DNA of 64,000 nucleotides from Ignavibacteriales bacterium (GCA_020635285.1 JACKAB010000005.1:372001-436000), one strand, 5' to 3'; shown: positions 40,601 to 49,929, counted from the stretch's first letter. Notes: generated from the letters alone by a model not told the origin. Program-made: numbers and translations.

Positions 40601-43600
40601 TAAATGTTGTTGATGCACCGGATGATGCCAAGCTTACAATTGATCTTGGGCAAATAAGTGAAGATATTACAGCAGATAATATATGGAATTCAGAAGATAA
40701 ACCGCCGTATAATGATAACCTTGATGAAGGAGAAGATACTGGTTTAGATGGTTTAACAAATGCACAGGAAATTGCGAAATATGGTGATTTTGATGGAACT
40801 GGAGATCCGAGCGGTGATGACTTTGTTTTTACTCTCGGCAACGGAGATTATACGAGAATAAATGGAACGGAAGGTAATGGGCAATTAAGTGATGCAGGTA
40901 GATTGCCTGATACTGAAGATATGGCAAATAAAAATTACGGTCTGGATAGAGCAAATAGTTACTTTCGTTATGAAATACCACTTGATACTAATAGAAGCCG
41001 AAATGAATATATAAGCGGCGGCGGCGAAGGTTTAAAGTGGTATCAATTTAGAATTCCGTTAAAAGAATTTACTGACAAAATTGGAAATCCCAGTCTAACT
41101 CTTGTTGAAGCCTTGCGAGTTTGGATAACAGGTGTTGAAACTCCGGTGCATATAAGATTAGCAGAAATAAATTTGGTTGGTAATCAGTGGCAGAAAATAA
41201 TTGATCCTCCAAGAGTTGAAGAAGATGATACCACCTTAGTAGTTTCAACAATTAACGTTGAGGATAATCCTGAGTATATTCATCCTCCCGAAGTTAAACA
41301 AGAGAGAGATAGAACAAATACGCAAGAAGAAATTTACAAAAATGAGCAGTCATTGCGACTCGTGGTAACTGATCTTGAAGACGGAGATAACAGAGAAATT
41401 GTAAAATATCTTTTTAGACCACTTGATGTTTTTGATTACAAAGAAATGAAACTGTTTATCCGCGGAGATCAAAATGATTTGCCTGGTTCGATTTCTTATT
41501 ATGAAGATGCAGATAATTATGGCTCGGAAGTTTATTTTAGATTTGGGACGGATACATCAAACTTCTATGAATATAGGCAGCCTGTTGTTAAAGGTGAGCA
41601 AGATGGGCTTCACCTTGGATGGTCTGAAATTGAAATTCAATTTGATAAACTTACTGCTATTAAGCAGGTTAGAGATATTGTTACTGAATTATTTACAATT
41701 CCCGTTGAAGGAAAAGAAGGGCATTTTTATGGAGTATTGGGAAATCCAACTTTAACCAAAGTAAATTATTTTTCATTTGGAATAAGAAATCCAAATAACA
41801 AAGGACCATCCGGTGGGAAAGTTTCCGGTGAGCTATGGTTAAATGAATTAAGAGTTTTAGGTGCCGATGATACAAAGGGCTTTGCATACAGTGCATCTAC
41901 TCAAATTAAATTTGCAGATTTGTTGACCGTGAGTTTGAACACAAGTAAAACAGATCCTTACTTCCATAGGTTAAGCGAGAGATTTGGAAATAGAGTTGAC
42001 AACAATAAATGGAGTGGATCAATAAATTTTGATTTTATAAAATTGTTGCCTTGGAATTTGACCGGTAGTAGCTTAGGACTCAACTACTCTAGATCTGAAT
42101 CTGTTTCCAAACCATTGTACCAGCCAGGAACAGATATAAGTTTGGATGAAGCGGTAAATCAGCAAAAAATAAAACTGATTGAAAGAGGAGTTCCTGAAGC
42201 AGAAGCTCAAAGCCGAGCAGATTCAATTAAAACAACGGCTCAAACTGTTAATACCTCTGATACTTGGTCTCTCTCAAGCATAAAATTTAAACTGCCAAGC
42301 AAAAGCTGGTATATTGAAGACATTATTAATAATTTACAATTTTCATTTAGTTTTAATAAAACTTTTAGCAGAACTCCACAGATGCTATATTCAAATAGTT
42401 GGCAATGGAACGGTGGCGGAAAATACGCACTTAACTTTAGTAAAGACAATTATATTTTCGCTGCAGATATTCCTTTACTAGGTGATATTATTGGATTATT
42501 TTCTGATTACAAAAATGTTAAACTTTATTTTACACCTCAAAATTTTAGTACGGGAGTTTCTGCAACACGAAGAAATTCTGCCAGTTTAAGTAGAGTTGAT
42601 AGCGCAAAAGAAAATACACAAAGAGATTTTACTGCAAAAAGAGATTTTGGTTTTGGTTGGAAATTGACTGATGGTGGCTTCTTAAATGTAAGTTTAGGTT
42701 ATAATGTAAACGTTGCTTCATCATTTGCTCATTTATTAGAAATTGAAAATATGGGAAGACCGGAAAGTGAAGTCTGGAATGATATATTCCGTGGACAAAT
42801 ATTTGGAAGAGATTACAGCTATGCACAAAGTTTCAGCGTAAAAACAGATCCGGAACTTCCATCACTTTGGGACATAAATAAATATTTAAAAGTTACATTA
42901 AGTTATAACAACTCTTATAATTGGTCAAATAATTTTAAGCAAGATTCGCTTGGAAGAAGTGCGGGATTTTCAAACAGTTTAAGAGCGGGAATTAGTCTTA
43001 AACTAAAAGCTTTAACAGCTCCACTTTTTGCTGAAGATCTGACCAAAACTACTTCCACAAATGCCAAGCCAAATAGACCAACAAGAGGACGCGGTGCCGA
43101 GCGACCTTCAAATGTTAAAAATGTTGATCAAGAATTAGAAAACGCGCGCAGTGGAAATCCAATTTCTGACGATAATAGACCCGCAATAGTAGATGAAAAA
43201 TCCGAGGAAATAATATCTGAAGAACCTCTAGACTCGGTTGATACGGAACCTAAAGAGCCAATTTATTCGACTGCACTAAACTATCTAAAGCTTGCCTCTA
43301 AATATATATTATTTGATTACGAAACAATTAACATCGATTTTTCAAATACGACTTCGTTAAGCGGAAGTGGAATTAAATCGAAAGGAACCGGATTTTCTAA
43401 TTTTTGGGGATTGCAGTCTTTGGATGAAAACGGTCCTTCTCGGACTTTCATGTTAGGTTTAAGCAGTGATCTTGGACCAAGAGCGGCAAACGGAAATTTA
43501 TCAGATAATTTTTCTGAAAAAAATTCTATAGATTTTAAAACATCACGACCGCTGTGGGAGGGTGCAAATATTAATCTTAACTGGAATGTTGGCTGGGGAT

Positions 43601-44499
43601 TAAACCGAACAACTAGAATAAATACAGATGCAGATGGAACTGTATTTATAAGTGATGTAACATCAACCGGAAGTTTAGATAGATCATTCATGTACTTGCC
43701 AATCTTCTTTTCAAAAGCTGGTATTGGAGAAGTTTTTAATTTATACAAAGCTGATGAAAACAAAAACCTTGCAGCAGCTTTTTCAAACGGATTTGAAAGT
43801 ATGCCAATTCTTGCAAATCTGCCTATTTTAAAAGATTTTGCAAAATACATTCCTCGTGCAAACTGGCGTTTAGATTGGCGTGGTCTTGAAAAATTTGAGT
43901 TTATAAAAGGAATTGCAAAATCAGTTTCTTTAAATCATGCTTATTCATCTTCTTACACAGAAGGCTGGAAAGTTGACCCGGATGGAAAAAAACAAACATT
44001 AACGCAAAGAATAAATTATGGTTTTTCTCCATTGTTAGGTATGAATGTTACCTTTGATAACATTTGGGATGGCAACTTAACCGGCGCTGTAAAATACTCT
44101 ACAAAGAATAGTTTCGATCTTGGAATATCAACCAAAAATATAACTGAATCTTTTTCAAAAGATATAAACGTTACTGCTAGTTTTTCAAAATCCGGATTTT
44201 CACTTCCAATGTTTGGATTGGATTTAAAGAATGATATTGAAATGTCGCTCTCTTACACAAGTGCTCAAAATTCAGTTGTGCTTTATGAAATGAATGTAGA
44301 AAAGTTTGATGAAAATGGAAAGCCTCAAGATGGAACAACTAGAACTATAATTGAACCCAGAATTAAATATACCTTGAGTGCAAAAGTTACTCTTGCTATT
44401 TTCTATAAGCGAACATCGGTTGAACCTCAAGGCGCATCTCGAATTCCTCCAACAACCACCAATGAAGCTGGGCTAGATGTTCATATATCAATTCAATAA
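37606..44499 (+). CDS. sprA: Type IX secretion system outer-membrane translocon SprA/Sov
   Basis: The giant 36-strand outer-membrane channel through which T9SS substrates leave the cell. 2,297 residues in one unbroken frame, close to known SprA lengths (about 2,400). Seen: an N-terminal hydrophobic segment (KLIIALISIIAFSTYAFVYP), FLSFDPKRKVSFFANPSEKYIRR with EIRYPLKIPLEEYIQMR, GPPKISLKISGAVDIHGAWRNET, QSIAYIDDFEGAKRVIPIGI with YTGWRDISVPDQLL, and VSGELWLNELRVLGADDTKGFAYSASTQIKFADLL, all typical of SprA, then a long barrel to HISIQ. The listed start is a TTG. A better start may be upstream: GGAGG at 37558-37562 is followed by TTATAGAGT, and with two single-base corrections the product would begin MSNFYNNQYSQNIWNF. 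Followed 17 bp later by porX. Confidence 0.93.
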   Translation: MEFLKNLNSENKNQNKLIIALISIIAFSTYAFVYPTKSKANKPLNSGELGLDSYNNNLFLDWTTDFYADSTDSLTAGLADSTKADSLNPIKIKLSKAEMDSIRQDSIKMDSTYRIKNFKYVRKDDEFLSFDPKRKVSFFANPSEKYIRRTVEIDSTGSFVIIREFIANNEIRYPLKIPLEEYIQMRSDAVERNSWETLGYKYELKEGKDDLGQLFSDITNIEIPLPSVGILSIFGPPKISLKISGAVDIHGAWRNETTEGVTASLLGNTRNEPDFKQQVQINVNGLIGDKLTIAADWNTERTFEFENQLKLSYKGYEDEIVQSIEAGNVSLQTSPLVGGGEALFGIKALFKFGPLTLTALASQKKSEVEEVSVSGGSQKNEFTVHAYDYSQNHYFVDLAYASTDPNLNMFEKYYANANPVFINEYRIKEIEVWKTTDKRINLGEERKANAFIDLDPRPGIGTPAPYNNSLRGSGLTQVDGSNIIDGRFVKMEDGVDYDYNPYAGFISFRTQINTEDAIAVAYRVEGPAGDEDNYYGEFLKEINDTSSVLVLKLVKPKRLQPGGAFADAWKLQLKNIYPIGGRDVKKEGFVLDINYQKPGVEPLRELEGKKILETFGLDLTDESGTGASDGAFDWDPGRTILTKTGEIIFPVLQPFGENFPFSKELAYQAVYDTSVTFAKNDKAQDKFVITGEYSADASSVYNIGFNVVENSVKVTLNGRQLSVGSDYSVDYNIGQVVIRNADALVPGANLKISYEKNDLFQLASKTLMGLRGIYDVSKKTKFGFSYLNLNQTTLSDKVRIGEEPLNNSIMGMDFETGLDLPFLTKGLDNIISTKEMSSINFKGEFAYMNPDPNTKKSNIDSDNSQSIAYIDDFEGAKRVIPIGISYTGWRDISVPDQLLGLESLDKNQQINYKAKSYWYNFLPSNVYVQDIWGDRKTVSRNDDRVTVLDFVYNPNQRGTYNYSPILDDKSLLWGGMMRPLSSTASNLVEENIEFIEFWLNVVDAPDDAKLTIDLGQISEDITADNIWNSEDKPPYNDNLDEGEDTGLDGLTNAQEIAKYGDFDGTGDPSGDDFVFTLGNGDYTRINGTEGNGQLSDAGRLPDTEDMANKNYGLDRANSYFRYEIPLDTNRSRNEYISGGGEGLKWYQFRIPLKEFTDKIGNPSLTLVEALRVWITGVETPVHIRLAEINLVGNQWQKIIDPPRVEEDDTTLVVSTINVEDNPEYIHPPEVKQERDRTNTQEEIYKNEQSLRLVVTDLEDGDNREIVKYLFRPLDVFDYKEMKLFIRGDQNDLPGSISYYEDADNYGSEVYFRFGTDTSNFYEYRQPVVKGEQDGLHLGWSEIEIQFDKLTAIKQVRDIVTELFTIPVEGKEGHFYGVLGNPTLTKVNYFSFGIRNPNNKGPSGGKVSGELWLNELRVLGADDTKGFAYSASTQIKFADLLTVSLNTSKTDPYFHRLSERFGNRVDNNKWSGSINFDFIKLLPWNLTGSSLGLNYSRSESVSKPLYQPGTDISLDEAVNQQKIKLIERGVPEAEAQSRADSIKTTAQTVNTSDTWSLSSIKFKLPSKSWYIEDIINNLQFSFSFNKTFSRTPQMLYSNSWQWNGGGKYALNFSKDNYIFAADIPLLGDIIGLFSDYKNVKLYFTPQNFSTGVSATRRNSASLSRVDSAKENTQRDFTAKRDFGFGWKLTDGGFLNVSLGYNVNVASSFAHLLEIENMGRPESEVWNDIFRGQIFGRDYSYAQSFSVKTDPELPSLWDINKYLKVTLSYNNSYNWSNNFKQDSLGRSAGFSNSLRAGISLKLKALTAPLFAEDLTKTTSTNAKPNRPTRGRGAERPSNVKNVDQELENARSGNPISDDNRPAIVDEKSEEIISEEPLDSVDTEPKEPIYSTALNYLKLASKYILFDYETINIDFSNTTSLSGSGIKSKGTGFSNFWGLQSLDENGPSRTFMLGLSSDLGPRAANGNLSDNFSEKNSIDFKTSRPLWEGANINLNWNVGWGLNRTTRINTDADGTVFISDVTSTGSLDRSFMYLPIFFSKAGIGEVFNLYKADENKNLAAAFSNGFESMPILANLPILKDFAKYIPRANWRLDWRGLEKFEFIKGIAKSVSLNHAYSSSYTEGWKVDPDGKKQTLTQRINYGFSPLLGMNVTFDNIWDGNLTGAVKYSTKNSFDLGISTKNITESFSKDINVTASFSKSGFSLPMFGLDLKNDIEMSLSYTSAQNSVVLYEMNVEKFDENGKPQDGTTRTIIEPRIKYTLSAKVTLAIFYKRTSVEPQGASRIPPTTTNEAGLDVHISIQ

Positions 44500-44516
44500 A
44501 ATTAAAAAAGGTTAAA

Positions 44517-46088
44517 ATGAAAAAATATAAAATTCTTTGGGTTGATGACGAAATTGAAATGCTGCGCCCTCACATAATGTTCCTTGAAGAAAAAGGTTAT
44601 GATGTAAGTACAGTCACAAATGGTAAAGATGCAATTGCAGAGGTTAAAAATAGAGAATACGACTTAATCTTTTTAGATGAAATGATGACTGGAATGGGAG
44701 GTTTAGAAACTCTTGGTGTAATCAAGGAACTTAATCCAAACATACCAGTTGTGATGGTTACAAAAAGCGAAGAAGAAGCTTTAATGAATGACGCGATTGG
44801 AAGTAAAATATCAGATTACTTAATTAAATCAGTCGTTCCTTCACAAATTTTAATGGTTTGCAAAAAAATATTAGATGGAAAAAAAATTTCCGGTGAGTAT
44901 GTAACCAAAGATTATTTAGAAGACTTTAGTAAAATCTCACGGAGATTGTTAGACGACCTTGATTTTGATGATTGGATTGATATAAATCTAAAAATGGTTA
45001 ATTGGGAATTAGAATTAGACGAACATAGAGAGGTTGATTTACAGCAAACATTATCTGAAAAAAAAAAAGAAAGCAACCAAGAGTTCTCCAAATTTGTTGA
45101 AAAAAATTATGAGTATTGGATAAATAATAAGGGTAAAGAAGATGTTCCGTTGTTAACTACTGATATTGTTGAACAATTTGTTTTACCACATTTAGAAAGT
45201 GCAGATGGACCTGTATTTCTTTTTGTTCTGGATTGTCTCCGACTTGATCAATGGCTTATTTTAGAAAAACATTTACTCAATTATTTTTCCATTGAAAAGG
45301 ATTATTATTATTCAATACTTCCTACTGCAACTCCATATGCGCGTAATGCATTATTTGCTGGTTTACATCCAAGTGAGATTGAAAATTACTATCCGGATTT
45401 ATGGCAAGACAATAAAGAGGATGAAAGAAGTCAGAATAAACACGAAAAGGAACTTCTCCAATTTTTATTAGATCGAAAAAAGGTGAAGTTGGATAATGAA
45501 TTAAAGTATATGAAAATTATTGATCCCGATGTTGGAAGGGCTTTTGAGCAGAACATCGTTTCTCATAAGCGAACACACTTTATGGCTGTTGTTGTAAACT
45601 TTTTAGATATGTTGGTTCATGGAAGATCTGATTCGGAATTGATAAAAGAAATTGCACCAAACGAATCAGCTTTTAGATCCTTAACTAATAGTTGGTTTAT
45701 GCATTCATCTTTGTTTGGTACTTTTAGAACAATTGCTCAAATGAGCAATGCTAAGGTAATAGTAACAACCGATCACGGAAGTATAATAACCAGAAGGGCA
45801 GCAAAGGTTTTAGCAGATCGTGAAACATCAAAAAATCTAAGATTTAAATTCGGTAAAAATTTAAAAGTTGATCCTAAATTTGCAATGCAAATTAATGATC
45901 CGGAAAAATTTAAATTACCGAAACGAGGTGTAACTGGCAGTTATATTATTTCAAAAGAAGACTACTATTTTATTTACCCAACAGAATATCACAAATATTT
46001 AAATTATTATAAAGATACGTTTCAACATGGTGGAATATCTATGGAAGAAATGATTTTGCCAGTAATTACAATGGAGAGTAAAGTATAA
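44517..46088 (+). CDS. porX: PorX: response regulator with PglZ phosphatase domain, T9SS regulator
   Basis: 523 residues, intact frame, cytoplasmic. Residues 1-~120 are a receiver domain: acidic pair Asp10-Asp11, phosphorylation site Asp54 (LIFLDEMM), Thr82 and Lys104. A helical linker precedes the PglZ alkaline-phosphatase-superfamily domain (~200-520) with FLFVLDCLRLDQWLIL (metal/nucleophile region), YYYSILPTATPYARNALFAG, HFMAVVVNFLDMLVHGR, and VIVTTDHGS. This matches PorX of Porphyromonas and Flavobacterium, the response regulator required for T9SS gene expression and shown to be an oligonucleotide phosphodiesterase. It follows sprA by 17 bp, and the tsaE frame begins directly at its stop. 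No PorY histidine kinase is in the window. Confidence 0.93.
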   Translation: MKKYKILWVDDEIEMLRPHIMFLEEKGYDVSTVTNGKDAIAEVKNREYDLIFLDEMMTGMGGLETLGVIKELNPNIPVVMVTKSEEEALMNDAIGSKISDYLIKSVVPSQILMVCKKILDGKKISGEYVTKDYLEDFSKISRRLLDDLDFDDWIDINLKMVNWELELDEHREVDLQQTLSEKKKESNQEFSKFVEKNYEYWINNKGKEDVPLLTTDIVEQFVLPHLESADGPVFLFVLDCLRLDQWLILEKHLLNYFSIEKDYYYSILPTATPYARNALFAGLHPSEIENYYPDLWQDNKEDERSQNKHEKELLQFLLDRKKVKLDNELKYMKIIDPDVGRAFEQNIVSHKRTHFMAVVVNFLDMLVHGRSDSELIKEIAPNESAFRSLTNSWFMHSSLFGTFRTIAQMSNAKVIVTTDHGSIITRRAAKVLADRETSKNLRFKFGKNLKVDPKFAMQINDPEKFKLPKRGVTGSYIISKEDYYFIYPTEYHKYLNYYKDTFQHGGISMEEMILPVITMESKV

Positions 46089-46526
46089 TTGAAATTGCCT
46101 TTTAAGAAAAAAAACTGATTTCCTTGGATGATACATTAAGAGTTGCAAAAGAATTATCCCATTTATTAACTGGAGGCAATATTGTTTTACTTGAAGGAAA
46201 TCTTGGAAGCGGTAAAACAACTTTAGTAAAAAATATTTGTAAAAATTATGGAATTGAGAATGCTACAAGTCCATCTTTTGCGATTGTAAATGAGTATTAT
46301 GGAACCCATAAAATATTTCATTTTGATTTTTACAGAATAAAAAAGTTGAAGAACTTTATGATATTGGTTTTGATGAATATCTAAATGATGACGAAGCTAT
46401 TGTTTTTCATTGAGTGGGCAGAACTTTTCCGGAAATTCTTCCGAATAAATTTATAAAGAGATTGCTATTAATTTTAATGATGAAGAACAAAGAGAACTTG
46501 AAATAACCAAACAAAAAAATGATTAA
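46089..46526 (+). CDS. tsaE: tRNA threonylcarbamoyladenosine biosynthesis ATPase TsaE (several frame breaks)
   Basis: P-loop ATPase that works with TsaB and TsaD in making the t6A modification of ANN-decoding tRNAs. About 146 residues. Seen: LDDTLRVAKELSHLLTGGNIVLLEGNLGSGKTTLVKNI (Walker A), GIENATSPSFAIVNEY (conserved TSPTF-like motif), HKIFHFDFYRI and IVFIEWAELFPEILP (the IEWxE signature, read across breaks). The start is a TTG immediately after the porX stop. Frame breaks near 46110 (eight A for nine), 46346, 46410 and 46430-46460. In many Bacteroidota tsaE also follows porX. Confidence 0.87.
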
Positions 46527-47177
46527 GTATAAAAAAATACTTGCTATAGAAACCTCCAATGAACTTTGTAGTGTAGCATTATTGTTGGATAAAAAAATAT
46601 TTATGACGAAAGAAATATCCAAATAAAACACGTTCATTCAGAAAGATTGATTCCTGTAATTGACGAATTATTAAGATCAAATAAAACTTCTGCAAAAGAA
46701 TTGTGGGCAATTGCAGTTTCAATTGGTCCTGGTTCATTTACTGGTTTACGTATTGGCTTAACCGCCGCAAAGGGAATTGCATTCGCAGCAGAAATTCCTA
46801 TTATCCCAGTCCCAACTTTTTCCGCACTAGCTTTAGAAATTTCTGAATATTTTATAAAGGCAACGAATTTTATTATAGCAAACAATGCAAATATTGAAGA
46901 ATGTTACCTTGCTAAATTTAAGTTTGAAAATGGAAGTTTGATTGAACTCCAAATACCGGAGTTGATATCAAAAAAAGATGTTGATAAATTCATTGATAAT
47001 GGTAATTTGGTATTTGGCAATCTAAAAAACGTAAAAAATATTAAAAACATCTCAGCTCCAAGAGCATCATCAGTTGCAAAATGGACTTATTTATTTGGTG
47101 AAGATTTATTAACTTTTGATTACGATTATTTAGAACCCAATTACTTAAAAGATTTTAAGGTGAAAAAAGTAAAATGA
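46519..47177 (+). CDS. tsaB: tRNA threonylcarbamoyladenosine biosynthesis protein TsaB (one frame break)
   Basis: Partner scaffold of TsaD in t6A synthesis; about 219 residues, normal length. Seen: KKILAIETSNELCSVAL (ASKHA N-terminal motif), HSERLIPVIDELL, AVSIGPGSFTGLRIGLTAAKGIAFAAEIPIIPVPTFSAL, which is the family hallmark. The frame breaks near 46601 (AAAAAAATATTTATGACG; expected reading IYDERNIQIKHVHSERL). Its start overlaps the tsaE stop and its stop overlaps the DUF1573 gene start (ATGA), so tsaE-tsaB-DUF1573 are translationally linked. Confidence 0.92.
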
Positions 47178-47892
47178 AAAAAAATATCAATTGTATTATT
47201 ACTTTTAAATATTTCTCTATTCGCGCAATTCAGTCAGCCTAAAATTTCTTCATTGGAAATGGATTATAGTTTTGGAGATATAAAAGAGGGCGAAACGGTA
47301 AAACATAATTTTGTAATCTTTAACAAAGGTGGTGATTTACTAAAAATTGAGAAAGTAAAAGCATCTTGCGGATGTACTGCTGCAACTCCCAGTAAATCCG
47401 AATTAGCCCCAAATGATTCAACAATGATTGAAGTTAGTTTTAATTCGGCAAGAAGAATGGGAGCCCACAAAAAAATATGTTTATGTTTTTAGTAATGATC
47501 CGGAAACTCCGCAGTTGAGATTATCTTTTACCGCAAATATTTTACCAGCTTCGTCTTCCAAATTTTCCAATGCACAGCCTGAGATAAAACTTTCAAAGTA
47601 TAACCATAATTTTGGCAATGTTAAAGAGGGTGAAGTCCTTCATACAGTAATAGAGGTTTCTAATTCCGGGTTGGATGATTTAGAGATTAAAGATGTAAAA
47701 TCATCTTGCGGATGCACAGCAGCTTTAATGAGCTCAAAAGTTTTAAAACCAAATGAAAAAGCAGATCTAAAAATTGATTTTAATACTAAAAATTTAAATG
47801 GACAAATTGCTAGAACTGTAACGCTTTATTCAAACGATTTGAAAAATCCAACAAGAGTGTTAACAATAATTGCAAATGTTGAAAAGGAGTAA
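47174..47892 (+). CDS. Exported protein with two DUF1573 domains (two frame breaks)
   Basis: About 239 residues. Restoring the frame near 47183 gives the signal peptide MKKISIVLLLLNISLFAQF. Two tandem DUF1573 (Ig-like) domains follow, each with FGDIKEGETVKHNFVIFNKGGDLLKIEKVKASCGCTAA and the parallel FGNVKEGEVLHTVIEVSNSGLDDLEIKDVKSSCGCTAA; the SCGCT motif is the family signature. A second break occurs near 47477 (CACAAAAAAATATG). These domains are widespread in Bacteroidota exported proteins but have no assigned activity. It begins inside the tsaB stop and ends six bases before accD. Confidence 0.85.
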
Positions 47893-47898
47893 ATAAAG

Positions 47899-48738
47899 AT
47901 GGGGTGGTTTAAAAGATCAAAACAAAATATTTCTCCGGAAAGTAAAAAGTTGGATGTCCCTGATGGGCAGTGGATTAAGTGTGAAAAGTGCAATGAAATA
48001 ATATATGCCAGACAGTTAGAAATGAATGCATGGGTTTGCTTTAAGTGCGATCATCACTTCAGAATTGGAAGTGATGAATATATTTCTCTGCTATTTGATA
48101 AAAATTCATTTAAAGAAATTGATAAAAAAATGAAATCGGGTGACCCGCTTGAATTTGAAGACACAAAAAAATATAAAGATAGAATTAGTGCAACAATAAA
48201 AAAAACTGGTTTAAATGATGCAGTAAAAACCGGGCTGGGAACTATTAATGGCCAAAAAGTAAGCTTTGCATGTATGGATTTTAAATTTATCGGCGGAAGC
48301 ATGGGTTCTGTTGTTGGAGAAAAAATAGCTCGCGCAATTGATAAAGCGTATGAAAATAAAATCCCTATGATTATAATTTCCCAAAGTGGCGGAGCTAGAA
48401 TGATGGAAGGCGCATTATCCTTAATGCAAATGGCAAAGACTAGCAGCCGTTTAGCTAGATTGGCAGATGCCGGTATACCATACATTTCTGTTTTAGCAGA
48501 TCCAACAACCGGCGGAACAACTGCAAGTTATGCAATGCTTGGTGATGTAATTGTAGCAGAACCAAAAGCACTTATTGGCTTTGCTGGACCAAGAGTTATT
48601 AAACAGACTATTGGAAGAGATTTACCAAAAGGATTTCAGAGATCTGAATTTCTTTTAGAAAATGGTTTTGTTGATGTAATTGTACCACGAAAAGAAATGA
48701 AAGAAAAGTTGGCGAGTTTACTAAATTTTATGACTTAA
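47899..48738 (+). CDS. accD: Acetyl-CoA carboxylase carboxyltransferase subunit beta, AccD
   Basis: Transfers carboxyl from carboxybiotin to acetyl-CoA, making malonyl-CoA for fatty acid synthesis. 279 residues, intact frame, normal length. The N-terminal zinc ribbon is seen (WIKCEKCNEIIYARQLEMN with VCFKCDHHF: Cys-x2-Cys twice), then the crotonase-like core with KIARAIDKAYENKIPMIIIS, QSGGARMMEGALSLMQMAKTS, DPTTGGTTASYAMLGDVIVAEPKALIGFAGPRVI and GFQRSEFLLENGFVD. AccA is not in the window. biotin ligase BirA lies 1.2 kb away on the other strand. GAGTAAATAAAG ATG gives a modest ribosome site. Confidence 0.96.
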   Translation: MGWFKRSKQNISPESKKLDVPDGQWIKCEKCNEIIYARQLEMNAWVCFKCDHHFRIGSDEYISLLFDKNSFKEIDKKMKSGDPLEFEDTKKYKDRISATIKKTGLNDAVKTGLGTINGQKVSFACMDFKFIGGSMGSVVGEKIARAIDKAYENKIPMIIISQSGGARMMEGALSLMQMAKTSSRLARLADAGIPYISVLADPTTGGTTASYAMLGDVIVAEPKALIGFAGPRVIKQTIGRDLPKGFQRSEFLLENGFVDVIVPRKEMKEKLASLLNFMT

Positions 48739-48772
48739 TATTTTTATAAAAGTTGTAATTTTTCCGGCTTGC

Positions 48773-49927
48773 TTACTTTTTAAACTTCTCAATCATTCTG
48801 GTGAGAATATCAATTGTATATTCAACTTCCTTAAAAGTATTTTCGGCATTGAAAGAAAATCTTAAAGTTCCATTGGCATATTCAGCCGATTTACCACTTG
48901 CTAAAATTACGTGAGAAGGTTTAACCGTTCCTGAAGCACAAGCAGAGCCAGAAGAGGCTGCAATTCCGTTCACATCTAAATTCATCAATATAGCTTGAGA
49001 ATCAGATTTGTAAAAATCTGGATTGAGCGTAAAGCTCAAAATATAAGGTGTAGAATTTCTTTTTGAATTTATTAAAATATTATCATCATCAAAATTAGAT
49101 TTTAATTTATCAGTAAAGTAAGTTTTAAGAGAACTAACTTTATTAAAGTTATCTTCCATATTTGCCTTTGCAATATTAACCGCTTATGCAAAACCTACGA
49201 TCGACGCGACATTTTCAGTTCCGGCTCGTCTGTTCCTTTCTTGCCCCCCGCCTAAAATAAAAGATTCCATTGGAGTACCGCTTTTAACATATGCAATTCC
49301 AATTCCTTTTGGCCCATATAATTTGTGAGCAGAAGCTGAAAGTGCGTCAACTCCCAACTTTTTAACATCAATTTGGATTTTACCAAATCCTTGCACAGCA
49401 TCTGTGTGAATGTAGAGGTTCTTGTTTTTAATTTTTGATAAATCAAAAAGGCTTCCGGTTTCATTATTTACAAGCATTAAAGAAATTAGCGAAGTAGAAT
49501 TATTAATTCCGGTATTTATATTTTCCAGTGTTGGAATAAAATCTTCGTCAACGTCAATAAAATGAGCTGTAAATCCTTCTTTTTGTAATTTTTCAAAAGT
49601 ATGCAGAACCGCATGATGTTCAGATTTTGAGGTTATTAAATGATTTCTGCCGCTTTCCGAAAATTCAGTTTTGGCAATTCCATTGATAATAAAATTATTT
49701 GATTCACTGCCGCCGCTTGTAAAATAAATTTCTCCCGGATCTGCATTTATAAAATCTGCAATTATTTCTCTGGAGTCTTCAATTGCAACTCTTGCTTTTC
49801 TCCCAAATGAATGAACAGCCGAAGCATTACCATAATTATCAGTTAGATAGGGTAGCATTTTCTCTAAAACTTTAGGATGCATTTTTGTGGTTGCAGCATT
49901 ATCAAAATATATATTAGTTTCATTCAT
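48773..49927 (-). CDS. Cysteine desulfurase, IscS/NifS-like (in-frame stop near residue 248)
   Basis: PLP enzyme that releases sulfur from cysteine for Fe-S clusters and thiolated tRNAs. 385 codons span the locus. Seen: IYFDNAATTKMHPKVLEKM, YGNASAVHSFGRKARVAIEDSRE, YFTSGGSESNNF, LVNNETGSLFDL, THTDAVQGFGK-like IHTDAVQGFGK, SASAHKLYGPKGIG (PLP Lys), GGGQERNRRAGTENVASIVG, and ASSGSACASG (catalytic Cys). A TAA at 49184-49186 interrupts the same frame, in GFA-stop-AVNIAKANM; a single A-to-T change from AAA (Lys) would explain it. Unlike most breaks here it is a substitution and not a run-length error. Two bases separate it from birA upstream. Confidence 0.88.
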
Positions 49928-49929
49928 AT

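Noticed and set aside
44517..46088. PglZ domain suggesting a BREX phage-defence system
   Set aside because: The PglZ domain is fused to a receiver domain with Asp54 and follows sprA; this is PorX. No BrxL, BrxC, PglX or other BREX gene is nearby.
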